Source: Acidobacteriota bacterium
GTDB lineage: Bacteria; Acidobacteriota; Terriglobia; Terriglobales; Acidobacteriaceae
Reading direction: 5' to 3'
DNA: 6,319 bases
NCBI GenBank assembly: GCA_003225615.1
Contig: QIAS01000134.1
Location: forward strand, 1-6,319
The translations under genes and the position numbers were made by a program. The notes below the pieces were generated by a model, which did no database searches, was not told the DNA's origin, and was given only the letters and a program-made list of their open reading frames with translations. Shown in pieces: positions 1-6,119 of this stretch (the stretch's first letter is position 1; each line of letters begins with the position of its first letter).

Positions 1-807
1 CACTTCACTATTGGCCACGGGTGGGCCGAGACTGCGGTGGGAACTTTTCCCGCCGGTGCCGGCAATGAACTCGCGAATGCCGTGCGCAGGATTGGGCTTC
101 CCATCCTGATCCTGTAGTGCAAAGCGTTCGTAATGATGATCGTGCCCGCCGATGGCGATGTCGGCGCCCCCGGCATAGAGCATCTGCCACAACGGCTTCA
201 TTTGCGGATCGTAGCCATGAGCCTTGCCGGAACTGAACAGCGGTTTGTGAAAGTAGGCGAGCGTGCAGGGCACGGGATGTTCTGCCAAGTCTCGGCGTAA
301 CCACCGGCCTTGCGGAGATTCTTCATCGCAACCACCGACGGCTTCGCACTCGCTATTCAGCACGATAATGTGCCAGGCGCCGAGATCGTAACTGTAGTAG
401 TCCTTCTTCGGATCGCCTGCCACCGCTCCCCAATAATGCGTGTAACCTGATGCGCTGGCGCTGTTGTACTCGTGATTTCCGGGGGCAGGACGCGTTCGAT
501 CCCTGAAGCGACCCCAAGTTGGGTCGTAGCAATCCCTGAATTGCTGATCGGTCCCGGCAGGATAAGCCAGGTCGCCGTCGGCAAAGATGGTCCCCGGAAT
601 GTGCTCCAGCAAGGCGGCAGTTGCCTGCGCGCCCGAAAGATCGTCGCAGCTGGCAATGTCTCCTGCCCCTACCAGCACGGGGTCCGATGGACTCGCAATG
701 TCACTGGAGTCAGGCTTCGCTTTAGCCTTGTTTTTGAGATTCGAATCAGCACAAAAAAGAGTTCCCAGCATTACGAGTACGAACAAGCCTGATACACATT
801 TGCCCAT
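1..807 (-). CDS. Exported calcineurin-like metallophosphoesterase, C-terminus cut by window edge
   Basis: I translated this frame from the ATG at 807 and it stays open for 269 codons to the left edge, so the gene is partial. It shows the metallophosphoesterase (PF00149-type) signature in order: GAGDIASC at about residues 47-54, DGDLAYP at 77-83, GNHEY at 110-114, a metal-site histidine in AYFHKPLF at 184-191, and GGHDHHYER at 220-228. These supply the Asp, Asn and His ligands of a two-metal site that hydrolyses phosphate mono- or diesters; the exact substrate is unknown. The N-terminus is a hydrophobic segment (residues 5-19) like a signal peptide, but there is no clean lipobox or A-x-A site, so secretion is likely while the anchoring mode is unclear. 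The Cys pairs 54/93 and 153/160 would suit disulfides outside the cytoplasm. An AAGGA ribosome site lies 7 nt before the ATG. From memory of similar proteins, a few tens of residues are missing after the GTGGK region. The catalytic core looks intact. Confidence 0.9.
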   Translation of the reverse strand, partial: MGKCVSGLFVLVMLGTLFCADSNLKNKAKAKPDSSDIASPSDPVLVGAGDIASCDDLSGAQATAALLEHIPGTIFADGDLAYPAGTDQQFRDCYDPTWGRFRDRTRPAPGNHEYNSASASGYTHYWGAVAGDPKKDYYSYDLGAWHIIVLNSECEAVGGCDEESPQGRWLRRDLAEHPVPCTLAYFHKPLFSSGKAHGYDPQMKPLWQMLYAGGADIAIGGHDHHYERFALQDQDGKPNPAHGIREFIAGTGGKSSHRSLGPPVANSEV

Positions 808-814
808 CGATTAG

Positions 815-819
815 TCCTT
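815..819 (-). promoter_or_regulatory. Ribosome binding site of the metallophosphoesterase
   Basis: On the minus strand AAGGA is followed by seven bases and then the ATG at 807. It fixes this ATG as the start, and the hydrophobic leader begins within a few residues of it. Confidence 0.7.
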
Positions 820-833
820 CGCAAAATTCATTA

Positions 834-879
834 GCTATAGGTACAACGGCTGCACAACCGAGTAAGCAGCAACTTAAAA
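834..879 (-). promoter_or_regulatory. Weak PhoB-box-like promoter candidate for the metallophosphoesterase
   Basis: Reading the minus strand, 7-mers at an 11-bp step are TTTTAAG (879-873), TGCTTAC (868-862), TTGTGCA (857-851) and TTGTACC (846-840). The last two belong to a near-perfect direct repeat, GTTGTGC/GTTGTAC. A -10-like TATAGC (839-834) starts 11 bp after the third element, so the fourth element would then be fortuitous. The register fits the better boxes elsewhere in the window, but the individual 7-mers match poorly and the first overlaps the T-rich end of the upstream terminator. This is a weak call made by analogy. Confidence 0.3.
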
Positions 880-908
880 CACGATGTCGCCCCCACGGAG
901 ACGACATC
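874..908 (-). terminator. Probable intrinsic terminator of the TonB-dependent receptor gene
   Basis: Downstream of the receptor's TGA (954-952), a perfect 7-bp inverted repeat, GATGTCG (883-889 on the plus strand) and CGACATC (902-908), encloses a 12-base loop. On the minus strand the stem is followed by GTG and then TTTT. The loop is rather large and the T-run short, so termination may be partial, leaving some read-through into the metallophosphoesterase possible. Confidence 0.5.
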
Positions 909-951
909 TCATTACAATCTATCGTAGCAGTTCTGTGGTATTTGCCGCTGC

Positions 952-3834
952 TCACCTCGGCTCAGGCGACAACGTCCAGCGTAGCCCAAACGAATAGGTG
1001 CGGTTGTAGTATTCGCGCTGAATCGGGAACTGCTCGCTGCCGTTGTAGAAGCCAAAAACTTCATTGTTGAGATTGAGCATGGAGGCAACCACTTGCAGTC
1101 CATGGCCGCGCGGAATCCAGTAGGTCACTTGTGCGTCCACCTGGGTGTGAGGATACAGGTAAGTGTCGCCCAGCGGACCGTGGATTCCACCCGGTGCGCC
1201 ATCCTGGAAACCATACGACCATAAGTTCGCATCGTTGTGCGTGAGGCCCATGCGCGCCGACACTCCCTTTTTGTCGTAGGTCACATCAAAGTTCCAATTG
1301 TTGGGCGCCGTGCGCAGCAGCGTGGGATGATCGGTCCGCCCGAACCCGACAGGGAAGCTAGCGCGGGATGTTGTGTAGCTGTAGTTGGCCCGCACTCCCA
1401 TACCATTCAGCGCGCCTGGCAAAAACCTGAGTTGCTGCTGCCAAGCCATTTCAATGCCGCTGATATGGGCGTTGGGGCCGTTGATCGGCGCCGACTGCAC
1501 CAGGCCGGCGAACGGTTGTACGTTGCGGACTGAAGTCACAAAGTAGATGGGATCGGTCAAGTACTTGTAGAAGGCGCCGACCTGAATCAGCCCAACCGGC
1601 TTCAAATAGTGCTCCAGCAACACGTCGAAGTTCTGGGCATGCGTGGGCTTCAGGTCCGGATTGCCTGCGGTCACGGGTTGGCTGGGGCTGCCGTTGGGGT
1701 CGTATATGACGAACGGGGCCTGATCACCAAAGTTAGGCCGTGCGATTCCCATGCCATAAGCAGCACGCAACACGGTGTCGGAGGTCAGTCTGTACTGCGC
1801 TTGTACGCTGGGAAAAACGTCGGTGTAGCTACTATTTCTGAGCAGCGGCGATATTGTGGATGGACACGTACTGTCGGGGGTTGGACAAAACACGTTCCCG
1901 TGCAGGTCATCCCGAGTTGCTTCGACTCGCACTCCGGTTTGCAGCCGCAGCTTGCCGAAGCTGATTGTGTTCATCGCATAGCCTGCCCAGATTCGTTCGC
2001 TGATATCGAAGTCGTTGGGGAACGAGCGATCCCGTTCGAAGCCTCCGCTGAACGCTCCCGCATTGTTGTTGAAGAACGCAAGTATCTTGTTGTAATCCGT
2101 CGTGGGCCCCGCGGTGTAACGTCCAAAGTAGTAATCGTGGTTTGAGAAGTTGCGTAGGAACTGGTTCATTAACACCGTGCTGTTGGGGCTGAAAGAACTC
2201 TCGTCGTACAACTGAGTTTTGCGGGCGTCCCAGGCTTTGAAGCCGATTTCGAAGGAACCGTAGTGCGAGTGCATGCTGTAAGGCTTGTTGAGTGAAACAT
2301 CACCCACAACATCGCGTTCAAACGTGTTGTCATTTTGGAAAGAAACACTGCCCAGGGTGTACGCGCTGGGATCGTAAATGTTGACGCCGTTTAGCACTGG
2401 GAAAGTGGGGGTGAAAGGATCGCTGGTATTCACCCCAAAAGCTACGGAGTCGGCGGGAGAGAGGCTACTAGCACCGGGACCGTCAAAACTCGCGCGCGGA
2501 TAGGCAGCCTTGGAGGTCGCTTGCGACAGCGCAAGCTCATAGTTGAGCACGGCGGTTCCGAGGGCGTGCCTGGCTCCTGCCTGGGCGCTGAAAATCTGCT
2601 GTGACGGTTTGCGGTACACATCAGCAAAACCCATATTGCCGCAGCCCGCCGGACCATTGACCGTCGTAAGTCCGCAGGTGTTGTTGGGATCCGTTGCCGG
2701 GCTGGTGATGAAATTACTGATGCCCGGCGAGTAAATCCAATCCTGCCCGTAGTCGTGGAAACGGGAAAAGAATCCTCGTAGATAAATAGAGGACATGTCG
2801 GCGAGTCGATAATCCAGATCGCCAGTGAAGCCGTAGCGGCTGCGGTTGTACTGGTATTGACGAATGTCTTCGGTATTAGGGCCGAAGAAAACACTGCCGT
2901 TCGGCAGACTATTAGCAGTGGGTGCCGGTTCCACGTCGTCAATGCCGCGGTTGTTGTGGTCGTAGCTGCCGCCGAGCAGCATTCCAAAGCGCTTGCGTTC
3001 GCCGAACCGATCCCCCAGCGTAGCCGTGAATTGGTGGAGCGTGCGGCCTCCCTCGATCGGCGTGTATCCGCCCATGCCCAGAAAGCTCAGATAAGGCTGA
3101 TCCTCAGGACTCTTGGTGACCAGGTTGACCGATCCACCGATCTCATCAGCGTCCTGATTGGCGGAGAGAGTCTTGTTCACTTCAATCGAATCCACTAAGT
3201 CAGACGGAATAACGTCCAGCTTGACGTTCCGCACACCTTCGGGCGATGGCACATGGATGCCATTGATAGTCACATTACTGAGGCGGGGCTCAGTGCCGCG
3301 TATCTGGATGTACTTACCTTCGCCTTCATCGCGTTCCAGAGAGACACTGGGCAGTCGCCCAACCGCATCCGCGATGTTGGTATTGGGCAAGCTCGTGATT
3401 ACCTCCGCGGGTAGGACCTGCACAATGTTGTCAGCCGTCCGCTCGCGATTGATGGCCTCAAGTTCGCCACGTTCCCGCTCTCCGCGAACGGTTACGATTT
3501 GATTCCGGGTTCCGATTTGCAGGACAGCCTCCACGTGGGCGGCTTGTCCCGCAGTAACGATTATCTCGGTGGAAAAAGGCTTGAACCCTACATACGAGAC
3601 CGTGAGCATATAGCGCCCTGGAGCCAAGTCGGGGATCGAGAACTGCCCCTGAGCGTTGGAAGCTGCGGTTACGCCCTTGGGCTGCAACTCCACGCGTGCG
3701 CCGGGCAACACACTCTCAGCCGTGTCGGTCACGCTGCCCGTAATTGAACCGCGCTCCTGCGCGATTAGCGGGGTCAGCCAGGATACTTGCAGAGTGATGA
3801 CCACCAACAACAACCAGGTTCGAGAGTTACGCAT
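952..3834 (-). CDS. TonB-dependent outer-membrane receptor (Xanthomonas/Caulobacter type) with N-terminal carboxypeptidase-regulatory-like domain
   Basis: This complete 960-residue protein is an energised outer-membrane import channel powered by TonB-ExbB-ExbD. A signal peptide covers about residues 1-25 (cleavage near LIA|QE). A carboxypeptidase-regulatory-like beta domain follows at about 28-107 (GSVTDTAESVLPGARV, then DLAPGRYMLTVSYVGF). A TonB-box-like QIVTVRG sits at 112-118. The plug domain lies at about 130-245, with SLPNTNIADAVGRLPSVSLE, YIQIRG and the strongly typical DADEIGGSVNLVTKSP. The rest is the beta barrel, including RAAYGMGIARPNF (690-702) and GNPDLKPTHAQNFD (724-737), features I know from the TIGR01782 subfamily. 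Cys pairs 387/398 and 650/657 probably staple external loops. The chain ends SFGLRWTL plus SPEPR, a short tail past the last strand instead of a terminal aromatic residue. The start is supported by GGAGGT 7 nt before the ATG. The neighbours are phosphoesterases, so a phosphorus-containing substrate is inferred; the sequence does not name it. Confidence 0.93.
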   Translation of the reverse strand: MRNSRTWLLLVVITLQVSWLTPLIAQERGSITGSVTDTAESVLPGARVELQPKGVTAASNAQGQFSIPDLAPGRYMLTVSYVGFKPFSTEIIVTAGQAAHVEAVLQIGTRNQIVTVRGERERGELEAINRERTADNIVQVLPAEVITSLPNTNIADAVGRLPSVSLERDEGEGKYIQIRGTEPRLSNVTINGIHVPSPEGVRNVKLDVIPSDLVDSIEVNKTLSANQDADEIGGSVNLVTKSPEDQPYLSFLGMGGYTPIEGGRTLHQFTATLGDRFGERKRFGMLLGGSYDHNNRGIDDVEPAPTANSLPNGSVFFGPNTEDIRQYQYNRSRYGFTGDLDYRLADMSSIYLRGFFSRFHDYGQDWIYSPGISNFITSPATDPNNTCGLTTVNGPAGCGNMGFADVYRKPSQQIFSAQAGARHALGTAVLNYELALSQATSKAAYPRASFDGPGASSLSPADSVAFGVNTSDPFTPTFPVLNGVNIYDPSAYTLGSVSFQNDNTFERDVVGDVSLNKPYSMHSHYGSFEIGFKAWDARKTQLYDESSFSPNSTVLMNQFLRNFSNHDYYFGRYTAGPTTDYNKILAFFNNNAGAFSGGFERDRSFPNDFDISERIWAGYAMNTISFGKLRLQTGVRVEATRDDLHGNVFCPTPDSTCPSTISPLLRNSSYTDVFPSVQAQYRLTSDTVLRAAYGMGIARPNFGDQAPFVIYDPNGSPSQPVTAGNPDLKPTHAQNFDVLLEHYLKPVGLIQVGAFYKYLTDPIYFVTSVRNVQPFAGLVQSAPINGPNAHISGIEMAWQQQLRFLPGALNGMGVRANYSYTTSRASFPVGFGRTDHPTLLRTAPNNWNFDVTYDKKGVSARMGLTHNDANLWSYGFQDGAPGGIHGPLGDTYLYPHTQVDAQVTYWIPRGHGLQVVASMLNLNNEVFGFYNGSEQFPIQREYYNRTYSFGLRWTLSPEPR

Positions 3835-3841
3835 GCGTCAA

Positions 3842-3847
3842 ACCTCC
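3842..3847 (-). promoter_or_regulatory. Strong ribosome binding site of the TonB-dependent receptor
   Basis: GGAGGT on the minus strand, 7 nt from the ATG at 3834, is a near-ideal Shine-Dalgarno site. A TGA that ends an in-frame 41-codon leader reading frame lies between this site and the ATG (3840-3838). Confidence 0.8.
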
Positions 3848-3858
3848 AGTCTGATTGC

Positions 3859-3887
3859 CACGAGCCTTGATGAGCGCCTCGCTCGTG
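3859..3887 (-). promoter_or_regulatory. Competing stem-loops just upstream of the receptor's ribosome site
   Basis: In plus-strand coordinates CACGAGC (3859-3865) pairs perfectly with GCTCGTG (3881-3887) across a 15-base loop. Inside it, GAGCG (3872-3876) pairs with CGCTC (3880-3884) across three bases. Both hairpins need bases 3881-3884, so they exclude each other. The outer stem ends 11 bases before the Shine-Dalgarno site. This could modulate translation or transcription in the leader, but no known riboswitch class is recognised. Confidence 0.3.
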
Positions 3888-4046
3888 CGGGATGATGAAT
3901 GTGCCCAAAGATGGAACGCATGACGTTGAGAACAAGTGCCGGGAGACGTTGCCGCAAACGCATAATCACTCTTTCCGGTGTCGGTCATTTGAGGTGCAGT
4001 CACTAAAGCCCGTTTGAGCCGGATTTGAGAGATATCCTTGAGGGAA

Positions 4047-4102
4047 AATTTAGATAGCGAAAGTTACGCGGAAGTTGAGTTCCGATGAAAGCTCTATGAA
4101 TT
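4047..4102 (-). promoter_or_regulatory. PhoB-box-like tandem repeat and -10 for the TonB-dependent receptor
   Basis: On the minus strand four 7-mers sit exactly 11 bp apart: AATTCAT (4102-4096), CTTTCAT (4091-4085), ACTCAAC (4080-4074) and GCGTAAC (4069-4063). CTTTCAT differs by one base from the enterobacterial PhoB half-site CTGTCAT, and GCGTAAC differs by one base from CCGTAAC in the box before the plus-strand phosphoesterase. Exactly 10 bp after the last element is TAAATT (4052-4047), a 4/6 match to a -10 hexamer. ACTCAAC is a poor unit. PhoB dimers bind 7+4 bp direct repeats of this geometry and replace the -35 contact. If real, the transcript has a leader of about 200 nt. Confidence 0.45.
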
Positions 4103-4149
4103 TTTTTCCACAGCCTTGAACACGCGGAAGAACGCTCCGCTTAACAGGC

Positions 4150-4179
4150 AAAAAAAACTGGCCCAGTATTGTGGGCCAG
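4150..4179 (-). terminator. Intrinsic terminator of the phosphodiesterase gene
   Basis: On the plus strand CTGGCCCA (4158-4165) and TGGGCCAG (4172-4179) form a perfect 8-bp GC-rich stem with a six-base loop, next to eight A residues (4150-4157). Read on the minus strand this is a stem-loop followed by eight T, a textbook Rho-independent terminator. It lies 53 bases after the TAG of the phosphodiesterase (4235-4233), so it separates that gene from the receptor. Confidence 0.9.
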
Positions 4180-4232
4180 CTGCAATCAAGAGTGCATCGA
4201 GCAGCACGTCCTTGAATCTCGCCTGTCGAAAA

Positions 4233-5843
4233 CTAATTCGCTATCCACTCAGGCAGCCCGGGCAGCGCTTGTGTGTGCTCCACGCGAACCGACTTCAGTT
4301 GCTCGGGATCGATGTCGAGCGCGCGCAGGATTGTGGGTGCAACTTGCGACGTAGCCACTGGAGTCTTCACCACTCGGGCGCTTAGGTGCGGGTTAGAGAC
4401 GATCAGGCCGACGTTAGTGTCACCGAAGCTGAAACCACCGTGCTCAGCATTCTTGGTCTTAGAACCGGTGTAGATGGTGCCGTACACGGGCTGCACGATG
4501 ATGTCTGGCGTGCGGCTGTCCTTAGCCGGGTCGTTGAATTTGAGCTTGAGCTCCGCACCTCCCAGCACCTCTTCAATGAAGAGCGCGTTGGCGTTGTTGT
4601 TCAAGTAATCCGCAACTTGCTGAGTGCCAATGTTCTGTCCTTGCAACCAGATCAGTGCGATGTCGTCGTCCTGAACGAAGCCGCACGAACCGGTGGAGCA
4701 GGCGTTAGCATTCGCGATGGCAATCCCGGCAGGGTTGGTTCCAGCGTCAGGCAAAGCTGCAACCAGATCTGCAAAGTGTCCCGGCTTGTTAATCTTCACC
4801 GGATTGATAGGCGACTGTCCGTGCTTCGCGGTGACGATAAACAAGGTCGAATCGTAGATACCCTGGCTCTTGAGTGCCTGGATCATGCTGGCCAAGGCCT
4901 CGTCGGTCTTCTGCAGGCCATAAGCGAGAACTTGGCTCGGAGTGCCGGCGCCATCAGCGTAACCGCCGGGCTGCTGATTAATCGACGGGTCGTTGTCGTC
5001 CACGCAGCTGTTGTCAAAGTTGTCCTTGGCGAGCTTCTGCCCCACGCTTACGGCCTGAAAATTCATGCCAAAGACTTCAGGAATGCCCGGCCCGGGTGAG
5101 CCGTCGTGCCGCAGGCCGTGGATCTCGTTAATGATCGCCTTTACCTTCAATAGATCGTTCTCCACCGTACATACCACGCTGTGGGTCGCGTCAAATACGC
5201 CCGTGGCCTGGGTGATTTCCGGGGTGTAGAGGTCATCCACGCCTTTGCCTGAAGGGCCGTTTACAAGGTCATAGGCGGGATGTTTGTCCGCCCAAGCGGT
5301 GTGTCCACCCGCGGCCTTGACCACTTCGAAGATGGTGTTGGTTCTGAGTGCGCTGTGCGGAAACAGCGGCACACAATTCCCGTGCCCATCCCGAACCCGC
5401 GGCAGCATAGTCGGATCAATCACGTTCAGTGAGAACCCCTGCGCGTTGTACTTGTCGATGCTCTCGTCGAAAACCATCTGGTTGCCGGACGCGCCCGAGC
5501 ACGTCGTGTTCGTGGGAGCGAAAATGGTGCGGTCGTAGCTGACGTCATAGAAGAGTCCGTGACTTACCGGCGATCCGCCCGTCACTAACGCCAGGAGGCC
5601 AGGGAAAGAATCGGAGTTTGACGGTGTCCGCGCATTCGAAAACGTAATGCCGTGACCGGACAGCTCAGCCAGCGCGGAGTGAGGATGGCTCTTGACGTAT
5701 CGCGCCACATCGAGTGCGTGCAGGCCGTCCACGCTGATCAGTAGCACATGGCGAAACTTTTCTTCCGAGCCTTTTTCGGCGAACGCGAAAATAGAACCGA
5801 CCAATAACAGGCAGAACGCAAGCATGACATTTCGTCTACTCAC
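4233..5843 (-). CDS. Secreted type I phosphodiesterase/nucleotide pyrophosphatase-like enzyme (alkaline phosphatase superfamily)
   Basis: This complete 536-residue enzyme is predicted to hydrolyse phosphate esters, probably in the periplasm. It has a signal peptide (residues 1-22, FAFA|EK). The PF01663-like fold is seen in ISVDGLHALD (36-45, metal-binding Asp39), SNSDSFPGLLALVTGG (75-90), KHPAYDLVNGPSGKGVDDLY (187-206), FIVTAKHGQSPINP (335-348) and AEHGGFSFGD (466-475, His468). By alignment to the TxFPN motif of nucleotide pyrophosphatases, Ser79 is the likely nucleophile in place of Thr. Two canonical metal positions look changed: the Asp-His-Gly motif is Lys340-His-Gly, and the usual PDxxGH stretch appears as NFQAVSVGQ (261-269). 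I recall the same changes in close relatives, so they probably define a subfamily and do not mark a dead enzyme. Six mature cysteines (115, 157, 225, 280, 382, 387) fit disulfides. The start is GTG with GGGAGG 9 nt upstream; the next in-frame ATG (codon 7) is too far from that site. The substrate is unknown. Confidence 0.9.
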   Translation of the reverse strand: MSRRNVMLAFCLLLVGSIFAFAEKGSEEKFRHVLLISVDGLHALDVARYVKSHPHSALAELSGHGITFSNARTPSNSDSFPGLLALVTGGSPVSHGLFYDVSYDRTIFAPTNTTCSGASGNQMVFDESIDKYNAQGFSLNVIDPTMLPRVRDGHGNCVPLFPHSALRTNTIFEVVKAAGGHTAWADKHPAYDLVNGPSGKGVDDLYTPEITQATGVFDATHSVVCTVENDLLKVKAIINEIHGLRHDGSPGPGIPEVFGMNFQAVSVGQKLAKDNFDNSCVDDNDPSINQQPGGYADGAGTPSQVLAYGLQKTDEALASMIQALKSQGIYDSTLFIVTAKHGQSPINPVKINKPGHFADLVAALPDAGTNPAGIAIANANACSTGSCGFVQDDDIALIWLQGQNIGTQQVADYLNNNANALFIEEVLGGAELKLKFNDPAKDSRTPDIIVQPVYGTIYTGSKTKNAEHGGFSFGDTNVGLIVSNPHLSARVVKTPVATSQVAPTILRALDIDPEQLKSVRVEHTQALPGLPEWIAN

Positions 5844-5852
5844 AGTAGTACG

Positions 5853-5858
5853 CCTCCC
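5853..5858 (-). promoter_or_regulatory. Ribosome binding site selecting a GTG start
   Basis: GGGAGG on the minus strand lies 9 nt before GTG at 5843-5841. The in-frame ATG at 5825-5823 would be 27 nt away and would remove the positively charged start of the signal peptide (SRR), so GTG is preferred. Confidence 0.7.
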
Positions 5859-5880
5859 AAGGGATATACGAGCACCTAGG

Positions 5881-5925
5881 AGTAGACATCTTGATTGCTA
5901 CAGCGCTGTTAAAAACAGATTAATT
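5881..5925 (-). promoter_or_regulatory. PhoB-box-like tandem repeat and -10 for the phosphodiesterase gene
   Basis: On the minus strand 7-mers at an 11-bp step are AATTAAT (5925-5919), TTTTAAC (5914-5908) and CTGTAGC (5903-5897). TTTTAAC is identical to the first unit, and CTGTAGC one base from the third unit, of the box facing the plus-strand gene. Exactly 10 bp after the last unit is TCTACT (5886-5881), a 4/6 match to a -10 hexamer, giving a leader of about 30 nt before the GTG. A short palindrome, CTGTT-AAA-AACAG (5906-5918), overlaps the middle unit and may be coincidental. Confidence 0.5.
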
Positions 5926-6004
5926 TCCCATCAACACAGACTGGTCGGATGGGCCGTCGTCCCTGTGGCAAACAGGTAGCGCTCTCCGAGCTGCATTCAC
6001 TGAT

Positions 6005-6049
6005 TTTTAACTTTGCCGTAACCACACTGTAACGAGTCTCCACTAGGGT
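6005..6049 (+). promoter_or_regulatory. PhoB-box-like triple repeat and -10 for the plus-strand phosphoesterase
   Basis: Three 7-mers lie exactly 11 bp apart: TTTTAAC (6005-6011), CCGTAAC (6016-6022) and CTGTAAC (6027-6033). The last two differ at one base only, and all share TAAC in the same register. TAGGGT (6044-6049) begins 10 bp after the last unit; it keeps the key first, second and last positions of a -10 box. This is the clearest box in the window, and its spacing matches PhoB-activated promoters, where the box replaces the -35. TATCTT at 6091-6096 is an alternative -10 but has no well-spaced -35. Confidence 0.55.
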
Positions 6050-6061
6050 GCCGACGGACGA

Positions 6062-6080
6062 CTTGTCGCCGCGCGACGAG
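6062..6080 (+). promoter_or_regulatory. Stem-loop in the leader of the plus-strand phosphoesterase
   Basis: CTTGTCGC (6062-6069) and GCGACGAG (6073-6080) pair over eight positions, including one G-T wobble, with a three-base loop. It would lie at the very 5' end of a transcript started from the box at 6005-6049 and ends 39 bases before the ATG. It may stabilise the mRNA or serve as an operator. No T-run follows, so it is not an intrinsic terminator. Confidence 0.35.
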
Positions 6081-6106
6081 AACCCGACTCTATCTTCCGT
6101 GTGAGA

Positions 6107-6114
6107 AAAGGTGA
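6107..6114 (+). promoter_or_regulatory. Ribosome binding site of the plus-strand phosphoesterase
   Basis: AAAGGTGA, complementary to the 3' end of 16S rRNA at AGGTGA, lies 5 nt before the ATG at 6120 and supports that start. Confidence 0.75.
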
Positions 6115-6119
6115 CTGAT

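Larger units (their letters stand above)
3835..4232. other. 398-base intergenic region between phosphodiesterase and receptor genes
   Basis: From right to left (the direction of transcription) it holds the intrinsic terminator of the phosphodiesterase gene, a purine/pyrimidine-skewed stretch with an A/T run, the receptor's tandem-repeat promoter candidate at 4047-4102, and then an apparent leader of about 200 nt before the receptor ATG. The leader contains short overlapping reading frames and competing stem-loops near the ribosome site. I see no convincing protein gene, tRNA or recognised RNA family here. Confidence 0.6.

Noticed and set aside
8..656. Two apparent minus-strand frames of about 100 codons
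   Set aside because: They are shadows; the frame starting at 807 reads through the whole region with all metallophosphoesterase motifs.
472..814. Plus-strand frames of 106 and 75 codons
   Set aside because: Antisense to the start of the metallophosphoesterase, with no domain and no plausible ribosome site or promoter seen.
1609..2145. 178-codon open frame on the plus strand
   Set aside because: Antisense shadow of the receptor barrel; low-complexity composition and no recognisable motif.
2442..2987. 181-codon frame on the minus strand
   Set aside because: Out-of-frame shadow inside the receptor gene, with Thr/Ala/Pro/Arg-rich composition typical of a frame-shifted GC-rich gene.
3827..3988. 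Alternative leader frame (ATG at 3988) that overlaps the receptor start
   Set aside because: No ribosome site precedes it and it overlaps another leader frame; no reason to prefer either as a gene.
4386..5099. 237-codon open frame on the plus strand
   Set aside because: It lies fully antisense to the phosphodiesterase, resembles no domain I know, and the minus-strand frame has clear family motifs throughout.
5962..5976. Inverted repeat CCTGT-GGCAA-ACAGG in the divergent region
   Set aside because: Only five base pairs and no T-run on either strand; too short to call a terminator or operator.
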